This document shows positions 17,023 to 27,948 of a stretch of 64,000 nucleotides of DNA, piece after piece (position 1 is the first letter of the stretch; each line of letters starts with the position of its first letter). This DNA is from Microbacterium aerolatum. Its GTDB lineage: Bacteria; Actinomycetota; Actinomycetes; Actinomycetales; Microbacteriaceae. The translations under genes were made by a program, and so were the position numbers. The stretch spans positions 62,001 to 126,000 of the forward strand of contig NZ_BJUW01000005.1 in the NCBI RefSeq assembly GCF_007988825.1, given 5' to 3'. Below the pieces are notes generated by a model. It saw only the letters and a list, made by a program, of their open reading frames with translations, did not search any database and had not been told where the DNA came from.

Positions 17023-18176
17023 GATGTCACCAGCGCCGCTCTCGCCTCGCCCACGGTTCCCTGAACGGCCGCGCCCCGGATCGCCCGCTGCAGCACGCTC
17101 GCCACGCGCTCCTGCTGCGCCTCGGTGAGGTGCGGGAACATCGGCAGCGACAGGATGCTGTCCGCCGCCGCCTCCGCGACCGGGAACTGCCCGCGCCGGT
17201 ATCCGAGCGAGCGGTACGCCTCGGTCAGGTGCACCGGCGTCGGGTAGTGGACGCCGACGCCGATACCGGCCGCGTCGAGCTCGGCCATGACCCGGTCGCG
17301 CTCGTCGACGCGGACGACGTACAGGTGCCAGACGTCGTCGTTGCCCTCTCGCGCGGCCGGGAGCCGGAGCCCGTCGATGCCGGCGAGCAGCTCGGCGTAT
17401 CGGCCGGCTGCCGCATCCCGCGCCGCGTTCCAGCCGTCCAGTCGGCGCAGCTTCGCGCGCAGCACCGTGGCCTGCACGGCATCCAGCCGGGCGTTCATGC
17501 CGACCCGGTCGTGCACGTACTTGACGCTGCTGCCGTGCCCGCCGAGATTCCGCACGATGTGCGCGATCTCGGGGTCGTTCGTCATGACCGCGCCGGCATC
17601 TCCGGCCGCCCCCAGGTTCTTGCCGGGGTAGAAGCTCGTCGCGGCCACGCGGCCGATGGATCCGGCACGACCGGCGATCCCCGACGCGCCCTGCGACTGC
17701 GCGGCGTCCTCGACGATCACGAGTCCGTGGCGCTCGGCGATCGGGACGATCTGCTCCATCGGCGCGGTCTGCCCGAACAGGTGCACCGGTGCGATCGCCC
17801 GCGTCCGCGGCGTGATCGCAGCCTCGATCGCGGCCGGATCGATCAGCAGGTGGTCGTCGTCGACGTCAACGAACACCGGCACGGCGCCGATCCGCGACGC
17901 GGCCTCGGCCGTGGCGATGAACGTGTTCGCCGGCATGATGATCTCGTCGCCGGGCATCGTGCCGACCGCGCGATAGGCGAGCTCGAGAGCATCCGTGCCG
18001 TTGGAGACGCCGACGACGTGGCGCACGCCGATGTAGGCGGCGTACTCCTGCTCGAACGCGTTCACCTCTGGGCCGCCGACGAAGGCAGCGGCTCCCAGCT
18101 GCTGCTTCCACCTGGCGATGACCTCGTCTGCGACCTCCGCCTGCTGCGCGGCGAGGTCGAGGAAGGGGACGTTCAT
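17019..18176 (-). CDS. DegT/DnrJ/EryC1 sugar aminotransferase
   Basis: A 385-residue PLP aminotransferase. The MNVPFLDLAAQQ start is typical of the WbpE/FdtB/QdtB group. PGDEIIMPANTFIATAEA, VIVEDAAQSQGA (Asp binding the PLP ring nitrogen) and SFYPGKNLGAAGDAG (Schiff-base Lys) are all intact. It would put an amino group on a keto-sugar nucleotide, with glutamate as usual donor. The ATG at 18176 overlaps the acyltransferase stop; frames extending further upstream are antisense-like shadow of that gene. Together with the oxidoreductase and the NeuD-like acyltransferase it may make an acylated amino-sugar; the position of the amine is not predictable. Confidence 0.85.
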   Translation of the reverse strand: MNVPFLDLAAQQAEVADEVIARWKQQLGAAAFVGGPEVNAFEQEYAAYIGVRHVVGVSNGTDALELAYRAVGTMPGDEIIMPANTFIATAEAASRIGAVPVFVDVDDDHLLIDPAAIEAAITPRTRAIAPVHLFGQTAPMEQIVPIAERHGLVIVEDAAQSQGASGIAGRAGSIGRVAATSFYPGKNLGAAGDAGAVMTNDPEIAHIVRNLGGHGSSVKYVHDRVGMNARLDAVQATVLRAKLRRLDGWNAARDAAAGRYAELLAGIDGLRLPAAREGNDDVWHLYVVRVDERDRVMAELDAAGIGVGVHYPTPVHLTEAYRSLGYRRGQFPVAEAAADSILSLPMFPHLTEAQQERVASVLQRAIRGAAVQGTVGEARAALVTS

Positions 18177-18799
18177 TCGTGTTCTCCCAGTTGCTGTGCG
18201 GGCACTCCGGCCCAGGTCTGTCGTTCGGGTACGTCTGCGAGCACGACGGCGCCCATGCCGACCGTGCTGTCCTCGCCGACGGCGAGGCCCTGGCGGACGG
18301 AAGCGTTCATGCCCACGTATGCGCCGGTGCCGATCCGCACCGAGCCACCGAGGGCGACCCCGGCGGCCAGGGTCGCGAAGTCGTCGACGACGTCGTCGTG
18401 AGTGATGGTGCAGTTCGGCATGATCACGACGTGGGAGCCGATCCGCGCATCGGCGGTGATGACGGCACCGTCGAGCAGGATGCTGCCCGCGCCGATGTCG
18501 CTGGAGGCGCCGATCCGCGCCGAGCGGGCCGCGAAGATCGCGAACCGATCGGGGCTGACGCCCGCGTCGAGAAGCCGCTGCACCACCTGTCGGCGTGTGG
18601 CGCTCGGGCCGATGCACACCAGGAGCTGCTCCTCGCGGGCGAGTGCGTCCTCGACCCTGCCGACCACCGGGACACCGGCGATCTCGGCGCCCTGACGGTC
18701 GGCGTCGTCGTCGAGGATGCCGGTGACCCCGGCCATCCCCGCCGCGATCACCTCGCGCGCCAGTCCGCTCGCCCCCACGAGCAGTACGCCCTCGCTCAT
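18173..18799 (-). CDS. NeuD/PglD-like sugar O/N-acyltransferase
   Basis: A 208-residue left-handed beta-helix acyltransferase. It has an N-terminal Rossmann-like part (GVLLVGASGLAREVI) that binds the nucleotide-sugar in PglD, then hexapeptide repeats (ARIGASSDIGAGSILLDG, VVIMPNCTITHDDVVDDFA with the likely catalytic His, and ARIGSH). It is flanked on both sides by sugar aminotransferases and overlaps each by 4 bp, so N-acylation of a newly formed amino sugar nucleotide is the simplest role. O-acylation is the alternative. The acyl donor need not be acetyl-CoA. Confidence 0.82.
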   Translation of the reverse strand: MSEGVLLVGASGLAREVIAAGMAGVTGILDDDADRQGAEIAGVPVVGRVEDALAREEQLLVCIGPSATRRQVVQRLLDAGVSPDRFAIFAARSARIGASSDIGAGSILLDGAVITADARIGSHVVIMPNCTITHDDVVDDFATLAAGVALGGSVRIGTGAYVGMNASVRQGLAVGEDSTVGMGAVVLADVPERQTWAGVPAQQLGEHE

Positions 18800-19983
18800 G
18801 CTCGTGCGCCTTCCCTGCCGGCGTCGACGAGCTCGCGGGCAGGGTGCTGCAGCACGGGGTTCTTCAACACCGTGATGACACGATCCTGGTCGGCCTCGCT
18901 GAGCGCGTGGAACACCGGCAGGATCAGCGTGTCGTCGGTCAGGCGCTCGGTAGCGGGAAGTCCGGCTGCCGGCGTGATCTCGCGGTACGGCGGCTGCCGG
19001 TGGGCGGCCATGATGCCGCGGCGGGCAGAGATGTCGGCCTCGGCGAGCGCGGTGAGCAGCCCGTCGCGATCGGTCGGATAGTCCGCCTCGACCTCCACCC
19101 AGAAGGACTGGAAATTGCTCGTGCCGTACGCCGGGTCGGCGACGGCGCGCAGCCCGGGGATGCCGTCGATCGCGTCCCGGTATCGGGCGGCGATCTCACG
19201 GCGGCGCTCAACGATGGCGGGCAGACGCGTGAGCTGCACGAGCCCGACGGCGGCCTGCAGGTCCGTCATCCGGAAGTTGTAGCCCACCTCGGAGTACTCC
19301 TCGGCCGGCGGCAGCACCGACGCGTGACGGTCTGCGGCCGAGACGCTCATCGCGTGCTCGCGCAGGTGCTTCGCGCGCAGCGCCCAGTCCTCGCGGGCGG
19401 TGGTGATCATGCCGCCCTCCCCGGTGGTGAGGAGCTTGCGCGGGTGGAACGACCAGGTGGCGATGTCCGCGCCGACGCCCACCGGGCGCCCCTTGTACGT
19501 CGAGCCCGCGCCGCACGCGGCATCCTCCACGACGACGATCCCCTGCGGGTCGGTGATCCGGCGGACGTCGTCGAGGTCGACGGGCACTCCGCCCTGGTCT
19601 ACGATGATGACCGCGCGGGTCCTGGGCGTCAGTGCCGCGGAGACCGTGTCGCCCGTGACGTTGCCGGTGACGGCATCCACATCGGCGAAGACCGGTGTCG
19701 CGCCCACGTAGCGCACGGCGTTGGTCGTGGCGATGAACGAGAACGACGGGATGACGACCTCATCTCCCTGCCCGAGGCCGGCGACGATCAGCGCGAGATG
19801 CAGCGCGGTCGTGCAGCTGGTGGTCGCGACGCCGAACGGCGCGTCCATCGCGCGGGCGAACTCCTCCTCGAAGCGCGAGACGCGCGGCCCCTGGGCCACC
19901 CATCCGCTCGCGATGGCCTCGGCGACGGCATCCGCCTCCTCCTGGCCGAGCCAGGGGACCATGACGTTGATGCGTTCGCTCAT
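18796..19983 (-). CDS. DegT/DnrJ/EryC1 sugar aminotransferase, second
   Basis: A 395-residue PLP enzyme distinct from the one at 17019-18176. MVPWLGQEEADAVAEAIASG, PSFSFIATTNAVRYVGA, VVVEDAACGAG and WSFHPRKLLTTGEGG (Schiff-base Lys) are intact; this motif set is closer to PglE/PseC/RfbE-type C4 aminotransferases. Two aminotransferases in one operon suggest a diamino sugar or two different amino sugars in the repeat unit. The ATG at 19983 overlaps the epimerase stop. The C-terminal tail after LKNPVLQHPARE is slightly longer than usual. Confidence 0.85.
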   Translation of the reverse strand: MSERINVMVPWLGQEEADAVAEAIASGWVAQGPRVSRFEEEFARAMDAPFGVATTSCTTALHLALIVAGLGQGDEVVIPSFSFIATTNAVRYVGATPVFADVDAVTGNVTGDTVSAALTPRTRAVIIVDQGGVPVDLDDVRRITDPQGIVVVEDAACGAGSTYKGRPVGVGADIATWSFHPRKLLTTGEGGMITTAREDWALRAKHLREHAMSVSAADRHASVLPPAEEYSEVGYNFRMTDLQAAVGLVQLTRLPAIVERRREIAARYRDAIDGIPGLRAVADPAYGTSNFQSFWVEVEADYPTDRDGLLTALAEADISARRGIMAAHRQPPYREITPAAGLPATERLTDDTLILPVFHALSEADQDRVITVLKNPVLQHPARELVDAGREGARA

Positions 19984-20975
19984 GCTGCATCCACCGCCCG
20001 TCCGGCTGCGATCTCGTCGCGCAGCGGCGCCCACCACTCGACCAGCCGGCGGAGGCCCTCGTCCAGGCCGACGGTCGGCTCCCAGCCGAGATCGCGCTTC
20101 GCGGCCGTGATGTCGGCGAGGCGGCGGACGACGCCGTTGACGGCGCGTTCTGGCCCGTGCTCGACATCGAGGCCGGAGCCCATCACACGCAGCAGCGCCT
20201 GGGCGAGTTCGAGCAGGCTCGTCTCGGTGGAGCTGGCGATGTTGTAGGTGCCCTCGACGACGTCGCTCTGGGCTGCGAGCACGTTCGCGCGGGCGATGTC
20301 GGGCACGCAGACGAAGTCCATGGTCTGGTTGCCGTCGCCGAAGATCAGCGGCGGCTTGCCGTCGACGATGCGCTCCATCCATCGCACGAGCACCTCGGTG
20401 TACAGGCCGTGCACGTCCATGCGGGGGCCGTACACGTTGAAGTAGCGCAGCAGCACGTAGTCGAGCCCCTGCATCGCGCGGAAGCTGCGCACCAGACCCT
20501 CGTTGAAGGTCTTGGCTGCACCGTAGATGGTGTCGTTGTTCTCGTGGTGGTGGCGTTCGGTGGTCGGGAACTCCTCGGCCATGCCGTAGACGGAGGCGCT
20601 GGATGCCGCGATGAGCTTGCCCACGCGGTGCTTGGCGGCGGCCTCGACGACGTTGAACGTGCCGTCGACCAGCACCTCGAGTGCGAGCCGGGGCTCCTCG
20701 GCGCACTGCGTGATGCGGATCGCTGCCTGGTGGAACACGATGTCCTTGCCTGCGACGAGTTCCTCGACCACCCGCGCGTCACGGATGTCACCGTCGATGA
20801 GCGTCGCACGCCCGGTGGCGAGGGCGTCATCGAGATTGGCGCGGCGGCCGCGCACGAGGTTGTCGAGCACATCGACGTGTTCTGCGCCGGCGTCGAGCAG
20901 CTGGTCGACCAGGGTGGACCCGATCGTGCCCGCTCCCCCGGTGACGAGGATGCGGGATCCTTCGATGGCGGTCAT
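19980..20975 (-). CDS. NAD-dependent epimerase/dehydratase (extended SDR)
   Basis: A 331-residue extended short-chain dehydrogenase. The NAD site is VTGGAGTIGSTLVD near residue 11, the catalytic triad is in SASVYG and YGAAK (the YxxxK pair), and FNVYGPRMDVHGLYTEVL is typical of GalE-like UDP-sugar 4-epimerases. It would epimerise or dehydrate a UDP-sugar. In a cluster with two aminotransferases, a UDP-GlcNAc or UDP-GlcNAcA C4 epimerase role is plausible but unproven. It overlaps its neighbours on both sides by 4 bp. Confidence 0.83.
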   Translation of the reverse strand: MTAIEGSRILVTGGAGTIGSTLVDQLLDAGAEHVDVLDNLVRGRRANLDDALATGRATLIDGDIRDARVVEELVAGKDIVFHQAAIRITQCAEEPRLALEVLVDGTFNVVEAAAKHRVGKLIAASSASVYGMAEEFPTTERHHHENNDTIYGAAKTFNEGLVRSFRAMQGLDYVLLRYFNVYGPRMDVHGLYTEVLVRWMERIVDGKPPLIFGDGNQTMDFVCVPDIARANVLAAQSDVVEGTYNIASSTETSLLELAQALLRVMGSGLDVEHGPERAVNGVVRRLADITAAKRDLGWEPTVGLDEGLRRLVEWWAPLRDEIAAGRAVDAA

Positions 20976-22039
20976 GCTGCGCTCCTGGCGGGCTGGATGT
21001 CGAGGGTGAGAGGTGCGGGTGCGCCTCCCGCTGCGAGGCTGCGCTGCGCGGCATCCAGAACCGACAGCACGCGCAGGCCCGCTGCGCCGTCGGTGCGAGC
21101 AGGACGGTCCTCGCGGATCGCGGCGGCGAACTCGGCGGCGACGTTCCCCAGCGCTTCGCGCTCGGGCAGCGCCGGTGACCAGGTGTCGCCTAGCCGGTAC
21201 GAGATGTTGGCGTCGCGGGCGACGGCGGAGGCCGACTTGGTGACGGAGGCGATGTCGACGCCGCGGTCGTAGACGCTGATCCGCTGCTGCGGGTTCAGGT
21301 CGTCCCAGACCAGCGTGCGCTTGGTGCCGCCGATCACCATCTGCCGGATCTTCGTCGGGCTGAGCCAGTTGACGTGGATGTGGGCCATAGCCCCGCCGAC
21401 CAGCGGCATCGCCAGGTACCCGACGCAGGCCTTGCCGGTGCGCAGCGGATCGGCGCCGTGGGCGGAGACGGATGCCGTGTCGAGACCGCCGGGAAGCACG
21501 AAGTCGATGATGGACAGGTCGTGCGGCGCGAGGTCCCAGAAGACGTCCACGTCGGGCTGGATGAGGCCCAGGTTGATGCGCACACTGTCGACGAAGAGGA
21601 TGTCGCCGAGCTCCCCTGCGGCGACCAGCTCGCGGATCTTCAGCACGGCCGGCGTGTAGCAGTACGTGTGGTCGGCCATCAGGACGAGTCCGCGCTCCGC
21701 GGCGAGCGCGACCATGTCCTCACCGCGGTGTCGCTGATCTGCCAGCGGCTTCTCGACCATGACGTGCTTGCCGGCCTCGAGCGCCGCCAGCACGATCGGG
21801 TGGTGCGTGCGGGCCGGCGTGGCGATCGCGATCGCGTCGACCGCCGGGTCGGCCAGCACCTCGTCGAGGCTGGACGTGACCGGTGCTCCGCCGATCTGGT
21901 CGGCGACGTGCTGTGCCCGATCGATGTCGAGGTCGCAGATCGTCGCCAGATTCCAGTCGGCGCTGGTGCGGAAGTTCCGTGCCAGATTGGGCCCCCAGTA
22001 CCCGGCGCCCACTACGGCGATGTTCAGTTTCTCCGTCAT
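20972..22039 (-). CDS. Gfo/Idh/MocA sugar oxidoreductase (WbpB/WlbA-like)
   Basis: A 355-residue NAD(P)-dependent dehydrogenase. The N-terminal IAVVGAGYWGPNLARNF is the dinucleotide-binding fold, VMVEKPLA carries the conserved EKP lysine, and FWDLAPHDLSIIDF matches the substrate-side motif of polysaccharide-locus family members. WbpB/WlbA oxidise C3 of UDP-GlcNAc uronic acid before transamination, which would fit the aminotransferase and acyltransferase downstream. The ATG at 22039 has a GAGGGGA ribosome site and matches the family start; upstream in-frame Met codons lack this. It is the first gene of the 12-gene operon; a weak promoter (ATGACA, 17 nt, CATATC) may lie in 22050-22090. Confidence 0.82.
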   Translation of the reverse strand: MTEKLNIAVVGAGYWGPNLARNFRTSADWNLATICDLDIDRAQHVADQIGGAPVTSSLDEVLADPAVDAIAIATPARTHHPIVLAALEAGKHVMVEKPLADQRHRGEDMVALAAERGLVLMADHTYCYTPAVLKIRELVAAGELGDILFVDSVRINLGLIQPDVDVFWDLAPHDLSIIDFVLPGGLDTASVSAHGADPLRTGKACVGYLAMPLVGGAMAHIHVNWLSPTKIRQMVIGGTKRTLVWDDLNPQQRISVYDRGVDIASVTKSASAVARDANISYRLGDTWSPALPEREALGNVAAEFAAAIREDRPARTDGAAGLRVLSVLDAAQRSLAAGGAPAPLTLDIQPARSAA

Positions 22040-22093
22040 GATTCCCCTCATTTCTCCCCAGATATGCGTCATCACGGTTGTGTTGTCATGTGA

Positions 22094-25000
22094 TCATTCG
22101 ACGGGGTCGAACAGCACGTCGACCCAGTAGTTGTTGGTGGACAGGTTGCTCGGGAACTCGCGCGAGTAGATCCAGGAGCTGCCGCTGGCAGGGATCGTGA
22201 AGTGTCCGATGCTGGTCTCCCCCGCCAGCGTCCCGACGTCGACGGCGTATCGTCCGAACGGGCTGTACAGCCCGACGCGATACTCGACTCCCGGCTCCAG
22301 CGTCACCGGCGTGGTGAGCTGCGCGGTCTGCCAGCCGTCAGCGGTCTCGGCGGTGTATTCGACCTCGGCGAGTTTCGTCCCGTCGGCTTTCCAGAGATAC
22401 CCGGTGTGCTGCGAGGTGTTGGTGCCCTTATAGAACCGGATGCCGGTTACCTGCCCGGCGACGTCCACGCTGAATCGGGTCGACACCTGTACGCCGTCGG
22501 GGTCGTTCCACCATGGATTCTGCGGTGTGGCGTCGCCGAAGATCGTGGTCACGTCGACCGTGGGCGGGGCGCTCGCGGTGAGGAAGGTCCACGTCGAATC
22601 CGCCAGCGTCACGCCTGCCGCCGCGACCGTGGCGCTGTACGTCGTCGACCAGGCGAGAGGCTCGGCGGGCGTGAAGGTCACGGTGCGCGTCTCGGAGTCA
22701 TAGGCGGACTCGCCGGCGACGTTCGCCGCGCCGGCCGCGAGCGACAAGGTCGTCCCCGGGATGTCGGAGTCGAGCGTCGCCGTGACGGTGGTGGTCGGTG
22801 CGACCTCGCCTGCGGCGGCAGCCGGTTCACGCGCTGTGATCGTGACCGTTTGCGCAGGCTCAGGCTCGGGTGTCGGCGTCGGTTCAGGCGTCGGCGTCGG
22901 TTCCGGGCTCGGCTCAGGCGTCGGCGTCGGTTCCGGGCTCGGCTCAGGCGTCGGCGTCGGCTCAGGTGTCGGCGTCGGGCTCGGCTCAGGTGTCGGCGTC
23001 GGCTCCGGAGTCGGCGTCGGAGTTGGGCTCGGGCCGGGCTCCGGAGTCTGAGGGGGTGACTCCGGTGAACCCGACCCGAACGCTATCTCGGCATCCACGA
23101 AGTACGCCGACGAGTTCCACGAACCCGTCGGGTATCCGCCTGCGGTGCCGTAAAGGAATCGGCCGTTCGCCCCGGCGGGCGCCGTGATCGAGCCGCTGGT
23201 GCGGGCCGATCCGAAGTACCCCGAGGTGATCGCGTAGTGGCCATTCGGTGCGAGGTAGGAGACGACATATGTCGTCCCCGGCGAAACCGCCACGGGTGTC
23301 GACAACGCAGCGCGCTGCCATCCGGACGCGGTCTCGGCGGCGAAGGTCACGGTGGCGAGCGCAGTGCCGTCGCCGTCCCACAGGGTGCCCACGTGCGTGC
23401 CGGTGTTGCCCGCGCCCTTGTAGAAGCGGATCGCAGTCACCTGCCCTGCCCGAGAGACCGTGAACGCGGTGCCCACCTCGACGGCATCCGCGTCTGCGGC
23501 CGCAGCGCTCAGCGGGGTCTCATCGCCGAAGATGGTGTCCGTGGACCCGGGGATCTCCGGCTCCACCGTCGTGAACTGCCACTGATCGAGCGACTGGCCA
23601 CCGATGCGCACAGTGACGGTGTACGTCGTGGCTTCGGTGAGCTCGGCCGTCGGCGTGAACGTCAGCGTCTTCGACGTCGCGTCGTAAGAGCTCGTTCCGG
23701 GTACGGTGGCACCACCCGCGCTGAGCGCGATCGTCGGGCTCGGCGCGTCCTGCGTGAGCTCGGCGGTGACGGTCGTCGTCACCGGGACAGAGGTGCCGGT
23801 CGGAGACTTCTCGGCGAGCGCGACCACCGGCTCCGTTCCGGTTCCGGCGACGAACTCGATGTCGGCGTAGTAGTTCGATGCTCCGAAGGTGGACGTGGGC
23901 ATCGTGCCGCCGGATCCGTACCGATAGACGCCGTTCACACCGGCATCCGCCGTGAGCGGCCCGCTCGTCTTCGCCTCGGCGAAGTAGTCGCCCTGCGCGG
24001 GGTAGCGTCCCTGCGGCGAAAGGTACGAGACCGTGTAGGTCTGACCGGCGGTGATCGTCACGGGGTTCGACAGGGCTGCGCGCTGCCATCCGGACGCCGT
24101 CTCGTTCTGGAACTGGACCGTCGCCAGCGCCTGACCGGTTCCCGACCAGAGCGTGCCGGTGTGGACGCCGGTGTCACCGGCCGTCTTGTAGAACCGCAGA
24201 GCGGTGACCTGACCGGCGACGGCGCTGCGGAACGACATACCCAGCTCGACCGATGTCGCGTCGTTCGCGCTCGAAGCGGTCGGGGTCTCAGAGCCGAAGA
24301 AGGTGTGCACGACAGTGGACGCGTCCTGCTCCACGGTGAACGCCCATGTGCGGTCCGCGCCCTCGCCGGATGCCCCGGTGACGCCCGTGATCTTGACCGC
24401 GACCGCGGCGCCGTATGGCAGCGGCCCGTTCGGGGTGAACGTCACCGTCTTGCCGTCACCCGACAGCGCGACGGCTCCGGTGACGGCATCCCCGTCAGCC
24501 GTGACGACGACCGTGGGCGTCGCCGACAGTGCCTCGTCGAACGTGCCTGCGATGGCCGTGTCACGATCGGCTGCGGGAGCCCCTGCCGCAGGCGTGGTCG
24601 AAGTCAGTGCAGGGCCTTCGACGTCGGTCACGAAGACGATGTCGACGAAGTAACTGGTGCCGGTGGTCTGCGATGGCATCCCGTTGCCGTAGGTGAAGAC
24701 GCCACCGTTCGGCGGTACTGTGATCGGCCCACGAGCGTATCCGTCCGCGAACGCGCCCGGCGTGACCGCGTAGCGCCCCTGCGGCGCCCGGTACGACACG
24801 ACGTACTCGGTGCCCGGCTGCAGGGCGACCGGCGTGGTGAACTCGGCGGTCTGCCATCCCGAAGAGGTCTCGCCCGTGAAGGTGACCTCGCCGAGCTTCT
24901 GCCCGATCGCGTTCCACAGCGCACCGACGTGTGTGCCGCCGTTGCCGATGCCCTTGTAGAACCGCACAGCCGTCACGAGCCCCGGCTCGTCGACCGTGAA

Positions 25001-27805
25001 CCGCGTGCCGAGCGTGACGGCATCCGTGTCGGCGTCAGCCGAGATCAGGGGGCGATCCAGGTCGGTGTAGATCGAGCACGGGCACTGCCCCTCGGGCAGG
25101 ACCGGGATCGCCGTCGTGAATGACCAGGCGCCGCCCGCGTCGAACTCGACGCCGTTCGGAGGCGTCGCATCGATCGTGACCGAGTAGGTGGTCTCGGCAT
25201 CCAGCGCCGCGGCAGGCGCGAAGCGCACCTTGCGGGTCGCGGGATCGTAAGAGTTCGTCCCGGCGATCGTCGCGCCCTCGGCATCCTTCACCTGCAGTTG
25301 TGCATCGACGACGTCGGCGGTGAACACGGCGGTGATGTCGGTGTCGGTCGGCACGCTCGAGCTGCCGGCCGCCGGCTGACGCGCCGCGACGCGCACGGTC
25401 GATTCGAGCACCGAATCGAAGACGACGTCGACATAGTAGTTGGAGTCACCCCAGGTGAATGTCGGGAACTGACCGGCGTGACCGTAGAGGCCGGGACTGG
25501 CCGACCCGACGCCCGGAGTGATGACCACGGGAGTGGATGTGCGTCCCTGGTACGGCCAGAAGCGGTCGACGTAGGCGTAGCCGCCCTGCGGCGCCGTGTA
25601 CGAGACGATGTACTCCGTGCCGGCCGTCACCGGGACGGGCGCATCGAACAGAGCGGACTGCCACCCGGTCGCAGTCTCGCCGACGAACGTGACCGTCGCC
25701 AGCCTTTCGCCGCCCTCCGACCACAGCGAGCCGACGTGCGTGCCGAGGTTGTTCGCACCCTTGTAGAAGCGCACCCCGGTGATGAAGCCGTCGGTCGCGG
25801 CGCTGAAGCGCAGGCCCAGCTCGACGGCCTGCGTGTCGGACGCCGATGCGAGCGCCGGAACCGCCTGTCCCTGCGCGGAGTACGGGCCGCTGACCGCGAG
25901 CGCGCGGGTGGTTCCGGTGGACGAGAAGTTCGCGCTGTCGTCGATGGCCCGGGCGATGACCGTCGCCTGCCCTGCCCCCTGTTGGATGTACGAGTACGTC
26001 CAGTTCGTCGTGCCCTGCGCGGGATGCCACGAGCTGCCGCCATCCGTCGACACCTCGACACCCGCGACCCGGCCGCCGACATCGGCGGCTGTTCCGGTCG
26101 CGGTGACCCGGGTGCCGTGCGCGATCTGCTCCCCTTCGGCCGGAGAGGTGATCGTCGCGGTCGGCGCGGTGGTGTCGGTGCTCTTGACCGCTGGAGACAG
26201 TCCGCTCATGAGGGTCGTCGGCTGCGCGCCCATGTCGGCGAGCAGGTTCACCTGCGCCTGCTGCATGCGCGGGTCGGCGGCCGGCCTCGCAACGTCGTGG
26301 GTGCTGTCCAGGCCCCACCCCCACTGGATGCTCGCCGCCGAGAACACCAGCGCTCCACTGGCAGCACGGTACAGCGTGACATGGTGCTCGGTGGTGCCGG
26401 CAGCGACGGTGTTGCCGTAGTCGAGCAGGTACTGCGGCGTGCCGGCGATCGTGGTCGAGAGGCGGATGAGGCCCTCCGGGCGGAAGCCGTTGTCGATGTC
26501 TTCGTTGGACTCATAGCCGAGAGTCTGATCGCCCAGCGGCTCGGACTGTCCCGCCGGAATCGTGTTCAGACCTGTGTTGCGCCACAGGCGCATCTTGCCC
26601 TCGTCGGAGGTCACCGTCACCGGATAGGCGACGTCGTTGACCATGTACATGGTGCCGGTGAGCGCATTCTCCGGAGAATGACCGCCCTGCGCGGCATCCG
26701 CGAACCGGGGATCGCGCCACGTGCCGGTCCACTCGGACGAGGTGTCGTCGATCTTGCCGTTTCCCCAGGTCTCCTTGTACGAGACCAGCGTGCGGTACGG
26801 CGTCGCCGACTCATCTGCGGACGGCTCGTAGCGCGTGCGCCAGTAGCCCTCGTTACCGGCGAGGAACTGCATGTTCACGCCCGCATCCCGCGCGGCCTCC
26901 ATGTTGGCGCGCTGCGCGCCGGACCAGTACTCGTCGTGGCCGACCGAGAGAAAGACATCGTGGTTCAGCAGCTCGCCGCCGCGTCGATCGGTGTCGACGC
27001 CGGCGATATACGTCATGTCGTAGCCGTTGCGCTCCAGGAAACGAACGGTCGCGTATTCGGAACTGAAGTAGAAGTCACGCTTCTCGGTGCCGCCCCGGTT
27101 CGCGAACGGGCGGTTGTAGCTGATCTTGTACGCTCGGCCGTTCGCCGCCCCCTGGTAGAAATCGGATCCGCCGTAGGTGTTGTACGCGTGCCAGGTCGGG
27201 TCGGAGGTCTGGAACAGCACGTCGGAAGTCGCGCCGTCATTGCGGACGATGAAGATGATGTGGCTGGAGCCGTCGGTGTCGTCACGGGTCAGCTTCGCGA
27301 CGTAGACGCCGGACACGGCATCCGCCGGCACGTTCCACGAAGCGGAGACGTCCCACCTGCCGCAGTCGTACAGCTCCGTGGTCTTGTCCGAGATGCACTC
27401 CTCGTCCTGCGGAACCGATGCGGTGACGGGCACCGACTGGATGAAACGCGCGCCCAGGCCCTGGTACCAGCCGGTGCGGTAGATGTCGATCGTGTAGTCC
27501 TCGGCATCCGTGTCGATCTTGAAGTCGACGCGCTCGCCGCGGTTGACGGAGATCTCGGTCGCGAATCCCTGGATGCTGGGATCTCCGGCGCCGTCGATGT
27601 CCCAGATTTCCGGATCGGTACCGGGCTGGGAGTTCTCGCAGGCGATCGCGTTGATGTCGGCACCGCACGGGCTGCCCGCCGCTTCAGCCGTGGACGGCAT
27701 GGTCGTGAGCCCGCTCGCGACGAGCGCGAGCACGGTCGCCAGTGCCGCGATGGCACGGCCGACCATCTGCGATCGCTTCCCACGGCGAAGGAGTGAGCTC
27801 CCCAT
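22094..27805 (-). CDS. Giant secreted protein: DMFase-beta-like domain plus five DUF4082 modules
   Basis: About 1903 residues with a signal peptide (basic [13 protein letters not shown], hydrophobic [16 protein letters not shown], cleavage near AEAA). Residues 40-550 resemble the C-terminal domain of the N,N-dimethylformamidase large subunit (FFXX-poor, but HDEYWS and NEGYWR motifs are present), with [14 protein letters not shown] earlier. Then come an Ig-like domain and five DUF4082 modules (each with RFYKG, THVG and a final YxVDxxF), mostly spaced by SbsA-type Ig-like domains, and a TPEP/SPTP-rich linker before the last module. No LPXTG or PEP-CTERM anchor is present. The ATG at 27805 is favoured; 27847 is the upstream alternative. 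Likely an extracellular surface protein; enzymatic activity is unproven. Confidence 0.78.
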   Translation of the reverse strand: MGSSLLRRGKRSQMVGRAIAALATVLALVASGLTTMPSTAEAAGSPCGADINAIACENSQPGTDPEIWDIDGAGDPSIQGFATEISVNRGERVDFKIDTDAEDYTIDIYRTGWYQGLGARFIQSVPVTASVPQDEECISDKTTELYDCGRWDVSASWNVPADAVSGVYVAKLTRDDTDGSSHIIFIVRNDGATSDVLFQTSDPTWHAYNTYGGSDFYQGAANGRAYKISYNRPFANRGGTEKRDFYFSSEYATVRFLERNGYDMTYIAGVDTDRRGGELLNHDVFLSVGHDEYWSGAQRANMEAARDAGVNMQFLAGNEGYWRTRYEPSADESATPYRTLVSYKETWGNGKIDDTSSEWTGTWRDPRFADAAQGGHSPENALTGTMYMVNDVAYPVTVTSDEGKMRLWRNTGLNTIPAGQSEPLGDQTLGYESNEDIDNGFRPEGLIRLSTTIAGTPQYLLDYGNTVAAGTTEHHVTLYRAASGALVFSAASIQWGWGLDSTHDVARPAADPRMQQAQVNLLADMGAQPTTLMSGLSPAVKSTDTTAPTATITSPAEGEQIAHGTRVTATGTAADVGGRVAGVEVSTDGGSSWHPAQGTTNWTYSYIQQGAGQATVIARAIDDSANFSSTGTTRALAVSGPYSAQGQAVPALASASDTQAVELGLRFSAATDGFITGVRFYKGANNLGTHVGSLWSEGGERLATVTFVGETATGWQSALFDAPVPVTAGTEYIVSYTAPQGGYAYVDRFWPYQGRTSTPVVITPGVGSASPGLYGHAGQFPTFTWGDSNYYVDVVFDSVLESTVRVAARQPAAGSSSVPTDTDITAVFTADVVDAQLQVKDAEGATIAGTNSYDPATRKVRFAPAAALDAETTYSVTIDATPPNGVEFDAGGAWSFTTAIPVLPEGQCPCSIYTDLDRPLISADADTDAVTLGTRFTVDEPGLVTAVRFYKGIGNGGTHVGALWNAIGQKLGEVTFTGETSSGWQTAEFTTPVALQPGTEYVVSYRAPQGRYAVTPGAFADGYARGPITVPPNGGVFTYGNGMPSQTTGTSYFVDIVFVTDVEGPALTSTTPAAGAPAADRDTAIAGTFDEALSATPTVVVTADGDAVTGAVALSGDGKTVTFTPNGPLPYGAAVAVKITGVTGASGEGADRTWAFTVEQDASTVVHTFFGSETPTASSANDATSVELGMSFRSAVAGQVTALRFYKTAGDTGVHTGTLWSGTGQALATVQFQNETASGWQRAALSNPVTITAGQTYTVSYLSPQGRYPAQGDYFAEAKTSGPLTADAGVNGVYRYGSGGTMPTSTFGASNYYADIEFVAGTGTEPVVALAEKSPTGTSVPVTTTVTAELTQDAPSPTIALSAGGATVPGTSSYDATSKTLTFTPTAELTEATTYTVTVRIGGQSLDQWQFTTVEPEIPGSTDTIFGDETPLSAAAADADAVEVGTAFTVSRAGQVTAIRFYKGAGNTGTHVGTLWDGDGTALATVTFAAETASGWQRAALSTPVAVSPGTTYVVSYLAPNGHYAITSGYFGSARTSGSITAPAGANGRFLYGTAGGYPTGSWNSSAYFVDAEIAFGSGSPESPPQTPEPGPSPTPTPTPEPTPTPEPSPTPTPEPTPTPEPSPEPTPTPEPSPEPTPTPEPTPTPEPEPAQTVTITAREPAAAAGEVAPTTTVTATLDSDIPGTTLSLAAGAANVAGESAYDSETRTVTFTPAEPLAWSTTYSATVAAAGVTLADSTWTFLTASAPPTVDVTTIFGDATPQNPWWNDPDGVQVSTRFSVDVAGQVTGIRFYKGTNTSQHTGYLWKADGTKLAEVEYTAETADGWQTAQLTTPVTLEPGVEYRVGLYSPFGRYAVDVGTLAGETSIGHFTIPASGSSWIYSREFPSNLSTNNYWVDVLFDPVE

Positions 27806-27918
27806 TGTCCCCAGTTTCCCCAGTACTGCCACTGCGCCCCCGCGCATGGCTTCTTCACGATCTGCGTGATTCCTCTGCTCATCCCCAAACGAGCAGACAC
27901 GGCATACCGTCGCCCGTC

Positions 27919-27948
27919 ACTATAGCCCCAGTGCGCACCCGGCGTCAC
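27919..27948 (-). promoter_or_regulatory. Predicted sigma-A promoter of the giant secreted protein
   Basis: On the minus strand, GTGACG (27948-27943) and TATAGT (27924-27919) are separated by 18 nt. Transcription should start near 27912, giving a leader of roughly 65-105 nt before the candidate starts. A CGTCACTAT word is repeated directly at about 27915-27923 and 27943-27951, overlapping both promoter elements; it could be an operator. Confidence 0.5.

Noticed and set aside
22202..27796. Large plus-strand open frames opposite the DUF4082 giant protein
   Set aside because: Arg/Gly-rich low-complexity translations antisense to a well-supported secreted protein; no start signals or domains.
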